The notes under the pieces were generated by a model, which had not been told where the DNA came from, did not search any database, and was given only the letters and a program-made list of their open reading frames with translations. Shown here piece by piece: positions 1-5,700 of a stretch of 5,700 bases of DNA. The DNA comes from an uncultured Spartobacteria bacterium (GTDB lineage Bacteria > Verrucomicrobiota > Verrucomicrobiia > Chthoniobacterales > JAATET01). The position numbers and the translations under genes are program-made. The stretch's first letter is position 1. Every line of letters starts with the position of its first letter. Location of the stretch: positions 1 through 5,700 of the forward strand of contig CALGTD010000149.1 of assembly GCA_937901895.1 (NCBI GenBank), in the 5' to 3' direction.

Positions 1-393
1 CTTCGCGAGGAGATCCCCGCATACGTCGCGCCGTTCCATCACCGGATGCAGGAGGTGCTTTCCGCCGCGGACCTCGTCATCTCCCGCGCCGGCGCCGCCA
101 GCCTCAGCGAACTTTCGAAATTCGGGCTGCCATCGATCCTGATCCCGTATCCCTACGCCGCGGAGAATCACCAGGAACGCAACGCCGACATCTACGTCGA
201 AGCGGGCGCTTCCGAGAAATTCCTCGAATCCTCGACCACGCCGGAACTTCTCGCGCGCCGCGTGCTCGACCTGCTCGCCGACGACGAAGCGCGATCCCGC
301 ATGTCCGCCGCCGCACACGCCCTTGCGCCCGGGGATTCCGCCGCGCTCGTCGCTGATGTCATCGAGCAGTCCGCCTCTAATTCCTCGCCCTGA
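1..393 (+). CDS. murG: MurG, C-terminal part (UDP-GlcNAc:lipid I GlcNAc transferase)
   Basis: MurG transfers GlcNAc from UDP-GlcNAc to lipid I at the cytoplasmic face of the membrane, making lipid II. Only the last 130 residues are in the window; the reading frame is open from base 1 and ends at TGA 391-393. What remains is the C-terminal sugar-nucleotide-binding domain. It has the signature ISRAGAASLSEL (about residues 27-38 of the fragment), which includes the Glu that in this family contacts the donor sugar, then GLPSILIPYP and AENHQERNA. In E. coli MurG the last motif carries two Gln; here the first is replaced by His, a common variant. The protein ends in a short polar tail (SASNSSP). 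It is the first gene of this dcw segment and lies directly upstream of murC-murB, the usual place for murG. The N-terminal lipid-acceptor domain is off the window. The family call is secure. Confidence 0.95.
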   Translation, partial: LREEIPAYVAPFHHRMQEVLSAADLVISRAGAASLSELSKFGLPSILIPYPYAAENHQERNADIYVEAGASEKFLESSTTPELLARRVLDLLADDEARSRMSAAAHALAPGDSAALVADVIEQSASNSSP

Positions 394-442
394 CACTCCC
401 GTGCTCCTGTCGAACCTCACCGAAATTCTGACCGGTCCGCCA
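394..442 (+). other. Short spacer between murG and murC-murB, with ambiguous start region
   Basis: This is the only gap between genes in the window. It shows no Shine-Dalgarno motif, no promoter-like pair of boxes and no convincing hairpin. In-frame candidate starts for the next gene are TTG 323 and ATG 356 (both inside murG), GTG 401 and ATG 443, and none has a purine-rich site at the right distance. If GTG 401 is the real start, the spacer shrinks to 7 bases and the protein gains 14 residues (LLSNLTEILTGPP after the start). Such a leader is plausible, since some MurC proteins, including that of E. coli, carry an N-terminal extension before the Rossmann glycine motif. Confidence 0.5.
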
Positions 443-2686
443 ATGCGCGTGCATCTGATCGGCGTCGCCGGCTCCGGCATGAGCGGCATCGCCGCGCTCG
501 CGCTCGCGCTCGGGCATCGCGTGAGCGGATCAGACAAATCGGACACGGTCGAAGTCGATCGACTCCGCAAGAAGGGGCTCGAGTTTTACGGACCGCATCG
601 GGCGGAGGAAGTGGAGGACAAGGATCTCGTGATCTACTCCTCGGCAATCAAGCCGGGCAATCCCGCCTACGATGCGGCCGTCGCGCTGGGGAAGCCCCGG
701 ATCCGTCGCGCCGACGCGCTCGCCGCCATCATGGCTGCAAAGAAGGGGGTCGTCGTCTGCGGCATGCACGGCAAGACGACCACCTCCTCGATGGCCGCGC
801 ATGTGCTGCGCTCGTGCGGCTTCAAGCCCTCGCATTATGTCGGCGCGGAAATCCCCATCCTCGGCACGAATGCGCGCTGGGATTCCGAGGGGGAGTTCTT
901 TGTCGCAGAAGGCGATGAAAGCGATGGCACCCTGATCAACTACCATCCCGAGCACGCCATCGTTCTCAACATCGAGCCCGAGCACCTCGATTTTTACAAG
1001 GATCTCGCCGCCATCGACGCGGTTTACGCAAAACTCACCACCCAGACACGCGGCCTGGTAATCTACTGCGCCGACGACGAGGGAGCCGTTCGCGTTTGCG
1101 CGTCCCACCCCGGGGCGGTCTCTTATGGCCACAGCGAGACAGCCCGCTACCGCCTCGAGAATCTTCGCACCGAGAATTTCCAGTCCCACTTCCGCGTCCT
1201 GCAGGACGGCACGCCCCTCGGCGAAATCGAACTGAACGTCCCCGGCGCGCATAACGCGAGCAACGCCCTCGCGGTGATCGCCCTCGCCACGGAGCTCGGC
1301 GCCGCCTTTCAGCCGGTCGCCGATGCGTTGCGCGCGTTTCGCGGAGCCCGGCGGCGGTTCGAGATCAAATACCGGAGCGACCGCAACATCGTCATCGACG
1401 ACTACGGGCATCATCCCACCGAGATCGCCGCGACCCTGGCCACCGCCCGCACCGGCGGCTGGAAGCGCACCCTCGTGATGTTTCAGCCGCACCGTTACAC
1501 GCGCACGCTGGCATTGAAGGACGAGTTTGGACGCGCTTTCGGCGATGCGGACGGCGTGTTCATCGCGGACGTTTACCCGGCCAGCGAGAAACCGATTCCC
1601 GGCGTCTCCGGCCTGACGATCGTCGAGGCGCTCGAACGCAACGAGCATCCGCTCGCCCGTTTCCAGCCGGAGATTCCGAAACTCCCCTGGGAGGTCGGCC
1701 CGGAAATCCAGGACGGCGATCTCATCATGAGCCTCGGTGCCGGAAACATCCACGAGTGCGGTGCCCGCATTGCGTCCGACCTCACCCTCCGCGACAAGCT
1801 TCAGGAAATCATGGGCCCGGGATCCATCCGGCTCTACGAACCTCTTTCGCGCCACACGACGCTTCGCGTCGGAGGACCCGCGCAGTTCTGGGTCGAGCCG
1901 GAAACGGAGGAAGGCTTCGCCGATCTGGTCGCGTGGTGCTTCGACGAAGACATCCCCTTCATGGTGATGGGCCGCGGATCCAATCTCCTCGTTCGCGATG
2001 GCGGCGTCCCCGGTGTGGTCGCGCATCTTGCCCGCGGAGAGTTCGCCCGGCACGAGGTTGTCGGACAACAGATTCATGCGGGAGTCGGAGTAAAGCTCAA
2101 GCAGCTCGCCGCTCTCGCACGGAACGCCGGAATCGGCGGATTCGAGTGGATGGACGGGATCCCCGGCAATCTCGGGGGAAGTCTGCGCATGAATGCCGGC
2201 GCGATGGGATCCGAACTCTTCGACCACGTCGTCCGCGTGCGGTTCTGCGACCAGGACGGCAACATCTTCACGCGCACCCCAGCGGAGATGGAGGTGCGTT
2301 ACCGAAGCGTGCCGACGCTCATGAAGAATTTCGCCCTTTCCGCCGTGCTCGAAGGCGCGCCCGCCCCCACCGAGGAGATCGAGCGCCGTCTCGGGGAGTC
2401 CGAGACCAAGCGCAAGGAGACCCAGCCGGTGGCTGCGAGCGCGGGCTGCATTTTCAAGAATCCCGGGGAGATTCCCGCCGGAAAGCTCATCGAGGAACTC
2501 GGCTTCAAGAACTTCACCGTGGGCAAGGCCCGCGTCTCCGAAGTGCATGGCAACTTCATCGTGAACGACGGTGGAGCCACCGCCGAGGAGGTGCTTACCC
2601 TCATCGAGGAGATCAAGGCCGCCGCAATGCGCGAGCGCGGCATCGATCTTCAAACGGAGGTTCAAATCGTAGGAGAATTCGCATGA
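443..2686 (+). CDS. murC-murB: Fused MurC-MurB: UDP-MurNAc--L-alanine ligase / UDP-N-acetylenolpyruvoylglucosamine reductase
   Basis: A cytoplasmic bifunctional enzyme for two consecutive peptidoglycan precursor steps: MurB reduces UDP-GlcNAc-enolpyruvate to UDP-MurNAc (NADPH, FAD) and MurC ligates L-Ala with ATP. Numbering is from ATG 443 (747 residues). MurC spans about 1-450: Rossmann motif GVAGSGMSG (7-15), ATP loop GMHGKTTT (107-114), AEGDESDGT (155-163), NIEPEHLDFY (176-185), GAHNASNAL (268-276), DDYGHHPTEI (319-328), FQPHRYTRT (347-355) and SLGAGNI (430-436). MurB spans about 452-747: LSRHTTLRVGG (468-478), FAD-binding GRGSNLLVRDGG (510-521), GIPGNLGGS then MNAGAMG (572-589), YRS with the presumed catalytic Arg621, AGCIFKNP (667-674) and TEVQIVG with the presumed catalytic Glu739. 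The proton-donor Ser position of MurB is Cys669 here. No stop or frameshift separates the halves, and the linker is almost absent. ATG 443 was chosen because it begins right at the MurC fold; GTG 401 is a real alternative. The gene overlaps ddl by 4 bases (ATGA). Confidence 0.94.
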   Translation: MRVHLIGVAGSGMSGIAALALALGHRVSGSDKSDTVEVDRLRKKGLEFYGPHRAEEVEDKDLVIYSSAIKPGNPAYDAAVALGKPRIRRADALAAIMAAKKGVVVCGMHGKTTTSSMAAHVLRSCGFKPSHYVGAEIPILGTNARWDSEGEFFVAEGDESDGTLINYHPEHAIVLNIEPEHLDFYKDLAAIDAVYAKLTTQTRGLVIYCADDEGAVRVCASHPGAVSYGHSETARYRLENLRTENFQSHFRVLQDGTPLGEIELNVPGAHNASNALAVIALATELGAAFQPVADALRAFRGARRRFEIKYRSDRNIVIDDYGHHPTEIAATLATARTGGWKRTLVMFQPHRYTRTLALKDEFGRAFGDADGVFIADVYPASEKPIPGVSGLTIVEALERNEHPLARFQPEIPKLPWEVGPEIQDGDLIMSLGAGNIHECGARIASDLTLRDKLQEIMGPGSIRLYEPLSRHTTLRVGGPAQFWVEPETEEGFADLVAWCFDEDIPFMVMGRGSNLLVRDGGVPGVVAHLARGEFARHEVVGQQIHAGVGVKLKQLAALARNAGIGGFEWMDGIPGNLGGSLRMNAGAMGSELFDHVVRVRFCDQDGNIFTRTPAEMEVRYRSVPTLMKNFALSAVLEGAPAPTEEIERRLGESETKRKETQPVAASAGCIFKNPGEIPAGKLIEELGFKNFTVGKARVSEVHGNFIVNDGGATAEEVLTLIEEIKAAAMRERGIDLQTEVQIVGEFA
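1803..1813 (+). promoter_or_regulatory. Possible internal ribosome site and ATG before the MurB domain
   Basis: An in-frame ATG at 1811-1813 (Met457 from ATG 443) lies just before the conserved start of MurB. An AGGAA sequence sits at 1803-1807, only 3 bases upstream, which is closer than ideal. Translation from here would give a protein of about 291 residues, near the size of a free-standing MurB. This is inference from position only. The bases also encode an ordinary helix (KLQEIM), so the match may be chance. Confidence 0.25.
2671..2675 (+). promoter_or_regulatory. Ribosome-binding site of ddl
   Basis: AGGAG lies 7 bases upstream of ATG 2683, inside the last codons of murC-murB. It supports this ddl start, and with the ATGA overlap it suggests translational coupling to murC-murB. 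Confidence 0.8.
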
Positions 2687-3594
2687 TCGACTCGCTTCGC
2701 AATCAATCCGTCGTCGTTCTCATGGGTGGTCCGGGAGCCGAACGCGAAGTCTCCCTGCGCTCCGGAGCGGCGGTCGCGAACGCCCTGCGATCGGTCGGCG
2801 CCCGGGTCGAGGAGATCGATGTCCGCAACGAGACCTTTGAAATTCCCGCCGGCACGCTCATCGCGGTGAACATGATCCATGGCACCTTCGGCGAGGATGG
2901 CCGTCTTCAGGCCATTCTGGACGCCCGCGGCATTCCATTCACCGGCGAAGGCGAGGCGGGAAGCCGCCTGGCGTTCGACAAGATCGAGAGCAAGCGACGG
3001 TTCGCCGCCGCCGGAGTTCCGACACCGGCGTGGGAGGTTGTTCCGCGCGGCGGACGTCCGTCCATTTCGCCGCCTCTCGTCGCAAAACCGCCACGGGAGG
3101 GTTCGAGCGTGGGCGTGCACATCGTCCGGGATGCGGCAGCGCTCGATGCCGCTCTCGAGGATTGCTTTGCCCGTGACGGAGAAGCGCTCGTGGAAGCCTT
3201 CGTGGAAGGTCGCGAACTTACCGTAGGCATCGTCGGCGATGAGGCGTTTCCGATCGTCGAGATCGTGCCGAAGGTTGATTTCTACACCTACGAAAACAAA
3301 TACACGAAGGGCGCCTCGGACTATTTCTGCCCGGCTCGGATCGACGACAAAACCACCGCCGCCGTGCAGGCCGCCGCCCTCGCCGCCCACCGGTCGCTCG
3401 GACTCGAGGTCTATTCCCGCGTCGACGTGCTGCTCGATGCCGCCGGGAATCCATTTGTTCTCGAGGTCAATACGATCCCCGGAATGACCGAAACGAGCCT
3501 GCTTCCCAAGGCGGCGGCGGCCATCGGCATCGGATTTCCCGAACTCTGCGAACGCATCGCCCTGCTCTCACTCCGAAAGGAGGCTGCGTCGTGA
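2683..3594 (+). CDS. ddl: D-alanine--D-alanine ligase
   Basis: Cytoplasmic ATP-grasp enzyme that joins two D-Ala to make the dipeptide MurF adds to the UDP-MurNAc-tripeptide. The 303 residues match the usual length (E. coli DdlB has 306). Visible motifs: GGPGAEREVSL (15-25) with Glu20 equivalent to catalytic Glu15 of DdlB; HGTFGEDG (66-73); FDKIESK (98-104); KPPREGSSVGV (135-145); VEGRELTV (174-181); the omega-loop region FYTYENKYTKG through YFCPA (200-218) with the conserved Tyr residues; YSRVDVLLD (244-252); and the metal-binding and phosphate-binding stretch LEVNTIPGMTETSLLP (260-275). All key positions look intact. Ser precedes Arg246 where DdlB has Gly, which I read as lineage variation. 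The KY in the omega loop fits a D-Ala-D-Ala rather than D-Ala-D-lactate ligase. The gene starts with ATG inside the end of murC-murB and overlaps ftsQ by 4 bases. Confidence 0.96.
   Translation: MIDSLRNQSVVVLMGGPGAEREVSLRSGAAVANALRSVGARVEEIDVRNETFEIPAGTLIAVNMIHGTFGEDGRLQAILDARGIPFTGEGEAGSRLAFDKIESKRRFAAAGVPTPAWEVVPRGGRPSISPPLVAKPPREGSSVGVHIVRDAAALDAALEDCFARDGEALVEAFVEGRELTVGIVGDEAFPIVEIVPKVDFYTYENKYTKGASDYFCPARIDDKTTAAVQAAALAAHRSLGLEVYSRVDVLLDAAGNPFVLEVNTIPGMTETSLLPKAAAAIGIGFPELCERIALLSLRKEAAS
3576..3583 (+). promoter_or_regulatory. Strong ribosome-binding site of ftsQ
   Basis: AAAGGAGG is a near-perfect anti-16S match, 7 bases upstream of GTG 3591 and within the end of ddl. It decides the non-ATG start of ftsQ, and it is the strongest ribosome site in the window. 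Confidence 0.85.
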
Positions 3595-4535
3595 GCGTGC
3601 GCAAAGCAGAGCGCCGCACCCCGGCGGTCAATCGACGCTCGCCCGCGTCCCGGTCCGCGCGCAGTCACGTCCTGGATGTCCGCGTCCGTCGGTCCACCGC
3701 CCGCCGGCAGCGCAACCACCGGGTGATGCGCACCGTCCTTTACGTGACGCTGTGGGTCGGACTCGCCGTCGCGACGTGGATTGGCTTCAACGCGGTCACC
3801 AAGAAATTCTTTCTCGAGAACCCCACCTACGATCTCCGCACGGTCGATGCCGACCTCGATGGGTTGATGAGCCATGAGGAGGCGCTCGAAATGACCGGCA
3901 TCGAACTCGGGAAAAACATTTTCAAGATCGATCTCGCCGCCGCGGAAAAGGCGCTTCGCGGAATCGAACAGGTCGCGACGGTCGCCATCCGTCGCGACTG
4001 GCCGGACCGCATTTCGCTGAAGGTCACGCGGCGCGTGCCTGTTGCATGGCTCGCGCGCGCAGGCGACGGCGCATTCAACGCTGACCACGCATGGCTTCTC
4101 GACGCGGCCGGCAGCCCGATGAAGGCGTTCCGCGTGGATCCCGAATACTGGCGCCTTCCGGTGATCTACGCGCCAAATCCCCAGGCCATCCGTGATGGCG
4201 ACGCGCTTGCCTGCGCGGATCTTCGCGCTGCGCTCGACATCCTCGCCGAGAACTCCCGGCGTCCCGGCTCGCTGCTCGAGCTCCGTTCCATCGACATCTC
4301 AAAGGGCTACGCCTTCCTCGCCACGGACGCGAACAACGCGTCCATCACCTTCGCCCCCACCGACCCCGCCGGTCAGCTCGACAGACTCGAGACCCTTCTC
4401 GAAAACTGTCGCGCCACCGGCCGAACCATCGAGTCCGTGAACCTCATTCCCAAAAAATACATTCCCGTGCGCTTCCTGCTGGCCTCGTCCAACGAGCCGG
4501 CTGTGGAAGAGCCAAACCCGGAGGCCGAACGCTGA
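3591..4535 (+). CDS. ftsQ: Cell division protein FtsQ (DivIB family)
   Basis: FtsQ is a single-pass membrane protein of the divisome that, with FtsB and FtsL, links the early Z-ring proteins to septal wall synthesis. The 314 residues show the family layout: an Arg-rich cytoplasmic tail (1-47, 14 Arg between 1 and 44), one membrane segment (about 48-66, TVLYVTLWVGLAVATWIGF), a POTRA domain (about 77-150) with the typical pattern of a turn, a helix and GIELGKNIFKIDL (103-115), then RRDWPDRISLKVTRRVPVAW (134-153), and a periplasmic beta domain that includes AWLLDAAG (167-174) and ends in the strand NLIPKKYIPVRF (284-295). The tail after 296 is acidic and Pro-rich. Overall identity in this family is low, so the call rests on architecture, motifs and location between ddl and ftsA. 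The GTG start is fixed by the strong ribosome site; it overlaps the ddl stop as GTGA. Residues 86-97 resemble an EF-hand loop. Confidence 0.9.
   Translation: MSVRKAERRTPAVNRRSPASRSARSHVLDVRVRRSTARRQRNHRVMRTVLYVTLWVGLAVATWIGFNAVTKKFFLENPTYDLRTVDADLDGLMSHEEALEMTGIELGKNIFKIDLAAAEKALRGIEQVATVAIRRDWPDRISLKVTRRVPVAWLARAGDGAFNADHAWLLDAAGSPMKAFRVDPEYWRLPVIYAPNPQAIRDGDALACADLRAALDILAENSRRPGSLLELRSIDISKGYAFLATDANNASITFAPTDPAGQLDRLETLLENCRATGRTIESVNLIPKKYIPVRFLLASSNEPAVEEPNPEAER
4520..4524 (+). promoter_or_regulatory. Ribosome-binding site of ftsA
   Basis: GGAGG lies 10 bases upstream of ATG 4535 within the last codons of ftsQ. The spacing is slightly long but usable, and the TGATG stop-start overlap favours coupled translation of ftsQ and ftsA. 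Confidence 0.65.
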
Positions 4536-5700
4536 TGCCAAAAGACAAACTGCTCGTCGGACTCGAGATCGGCACGTTCAAGGTCTGCGCCGTCGTTGGC
4601 GAGGCCCGCGCCGACGGCTCCCTCCGCATCCTTGGCGTGGGAGAGTCGAAATCGGCCGGCATTCGCAAGGGCGAGATCGTCGATTTCAACAGCGCGATCC
4701 AGTGCGTGCGCGACGCCGTCGCGGATGCCGAGGAAAAGGCGGACGTCGAGATCGAAAGTGTCTGGGTGGCCGTCACCGGCTCGCACATCCGCAGCTTCAA
4801 CAACCGCGGCGTGACGAACATCCCCGAGGATCGCGGCGAGATTGATTCCGACGACATTCGCGACGTGGAGAACAGTGCGAAGGAGGTCAACATCCCCGAC
4901 CAGAACTGGTTCATCCACACGATCACCCAGCACTACTACGTCGACAATCAGGAGGGCGTCGTGAACCCGATCGGCATGATCGGCAACAAACTCGAAGCGG
5001 ACTTCCACATCGTTCACGGCGTGAAGACGCGCATCCAGAACACGCTGCGCTGCGTAAAGGAGGCGGGCGTCGACGTCGAGGATGTCGTCATCAATTCGAT
5101 CGCCTCCGCGCAGGTCGTGCTCGACCAACACCAGAAGGACCTCGGCGCCATCGTGCTGGACATCGGCGGAGGCACCACGGATTACCTCGTCTATCAGAAC
5201 GGCGCCATCCAGCACAGCGGCGTGCTCGCCATCGGCGGCGACCATATCACGAATGACATTTCGATCGGCCTGCGGATTCCCATCGCGCGCGCCGAACGTC
5301 TGAAGATCGAGGAGGGCAGCGCGGATCCTTCCGCGGCCCAGCCCGGGGAAACGATCATCCTCAAGAACGACTCCGGCTTCTCCGGCTGCGAAATCGAGCG
5401 CGAGAGCCTGAACCGCATCATTCACGCCCGCGTCGAGGAACTCTTCCAGCTCGTGCGCCGCGACATCGAGGCGCAATGCGACATCGATCTGGTGCGCGCC
5501 GGCGTGAGGCTCACGGGAGGCTGCTGCCGGTTGCGCGGCGTTCGCGGCGTTGCCGAGGAGGTCTTTGACCAGCCCGTCCACTCGGTCGCGGCACAGGAGG
5601 TGGCGGGGCCGACATCCGTTTTCCAGAACCCGCAGTATGCCACCGCGATCGGGATCGTGAAATACGCCCAGCTCATGCAGCAGGAGCAGGAACCCGATTC
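4535..5700 (+). CDS. ftsA: Cell division protein FtsA, missing its C-terminal end
   Basis: FtsA is an actin-fold ATP-binding protein that anchors FtsZ filaments to the inner face of the membrane and helps recruit later division proteins. The frame is open to the window edge: 388 codons are seen. Motifs: phosphate-1 region VGLEIGTFKVCAVVGE (8-23), as in E. coli FtsA, which also has LEIGT; KGEIVDF (45-51); the FtsA-specific 1C subdomain (about 84-160) with IHTITQHYYVDNQEGVVNPIG (127-147); phosphate-2 LDIGGGTTDY (208-217); AIGGDHITNDI (232-242); the adenosine motif LTGGCCRLRG (326-335); and NPQYATAIGIVKYA (365-378). Two adjacent Cys at 330-331 sit where small residues such as Ala or Gly are usual. 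By comparison with E. coli (420 residues) the part off the window is the variable linker and amphipathic membrane-targeting helix. The start overlaps the ftsQ stop by one base (TGATG). ftsZ is expected next. Confidence 0.96.
   Translation, partial: MPKDKLLVGLEIGTFKVCAVVGEARADGSLRILGVGESKSAGIRKGEIVDFNSAIQCVRDAVADAEEKADVEIESVWVAVTGSHIRSFNNRGVTNIPEDRGEIDSDDIRDVENSAKEVNIPDQNWFIHTITQHYYVDNQEGVVNPIGMIGNKLEADFHIVHGVKTRIQNTLRCVKEAGVDVEDVVINSIASAQVVLDQHQKDLGAIVLDIGGGTTDYLVYQNGAIQHSGVLAIGGDHITNDISIGLRIPIARAERLKIEEGSADPSAAQPGETIILKNDSGFSGCEIERESLNRIIHARVEELFQLVRRDIEAQCDIDLVRAGVRLTGGCCRLRGVRGVAEEVFDQPVHSVAAQEVAGPTSVFQNPQYATAIGIVKYAQLMQQEQEPD

Noticed and set aside
323..442. Extension of murC-murB upstream to TTG 323 or ATG 356
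   Set aside because: It would overlap murG by 38 to 71 bases. The extra residues are Pro/Ser-rich and unlike MurC, and neither start has a ribosome site.
494..511. Three tandem copies of GCGCTC
   Set aside because: They encode Ala/Leu codons in a conserved helix of MurC; this is codon bias in GC-rich DNA, not a meaningful repeat.
530..2665. A 711-codon open frame on the minus strand opposite murC-murB
   Set aside because: The plus strand carries dense MurC and MurB motifs. Long antisense frames are common opposite GC-rich genes, and this translation shows no recognisable domain, only low-complexity Asp/Val/Ala/Gly-rich sequence.
1756..2682. Upstream extension of the ddl frame back to 1756
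   Set aside because: It overlaps the MurB coding region, its translation is Arg-rich and low complexity, and the ATG at 2683 has a good ribosome site and starts at the right place for Ddl.
2662..4088. Open frames of about 225-242 codons on the minus strand opposite ddl and ftsQ
   Set aside because: They mirror conserved plus-strand genes, have no recognisable domains and show no ribosome site worth noting.
4565..4567. Glu instead of Asp in the phosphate-1 motif of FtsA
   Set aside because: E. coli FtsA also reads LEIGT here, so it is normal for the family.
4373..5581. A 402-codon open frame on the minus strand opposite ftsQ and ftsA
   Set aside because: It is a shadow of ftsA: repetitive Asp/Val/Ala-rich translation, no family motif, and the sense strand is clearly FtsA.

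Overview
The window is one uninterrupted, same-strand stretch of a division and cell wall (dcw) gene cluster. In order it holds the 3' end of murG, a fused murC-murB gene, ddl, ftsQ and most of ftsA. All five read on the + strand. The largest gap between coding regions is 49 bases and the other three junctions overlap by 1 to 4 bases, so this looks like the inside of a single operon. I see no promoter, terminator, RNA gene, mobile element, CRISPR array or long repeat.

Organism: the DNA is GC-rich, with codon third positions mostly G or C. FtsA and FtsQ point to an ordinary FtsZ-dividing bacterium, which argues against Planctomycetes and Chlamydiae. The MurC and MurB fusion points to Verrucomicrobiota, because a MurB/MurC fusion enzyme has been described from Verrucomicrobium spinosum. 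I infer a member of that phylum with moderate confidence and cannot name a genus.

Layout: 1-393 encodes the C-terminal domain of MurG (lipid II synthesis). 394-442 is a short spacer with no recognisable ribosome-binding site, and the exact start of the next gene is uncertain. 443-2686 encodes a roughly 747-residue two-enzyme protein, MurC followed by MurB. 2683-3594 is D-Ala-D-Ala ligase. 3591-4535 is the bitopic division protein FtsQ. 4535-5700 is FtsA, cut by the window edge shortly before its expected C-terminal membrane-targeting helix. ftsZ would be expected next but lies outside.

How they work together: MurB reduces UDP-GlcNAc-enolpyruvate to UDP-MurNAc and MurC adds L-Ala to it, so the fusion joins two consecutive steps. 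Ddl makes the D-Ala-D-Ala dipeptide that finishes the pentapeptide. MurG later adds GlcNAc to lipid I. FtsA tethers FtsZ to the membrane, and FtsQ is a core divisome scaffold that links early and late division proteins.

I found no undescribed system. The points most worth a second look are the fusion and its very short junction, a possible internal start that could yield separate MurB, a Cys at the MurB catalytic Ser position, a Cys-Cys pair in the FtsA nucleotide-binding motif, and an EF-hand-like sequence in the FtsQ POTRA domain.
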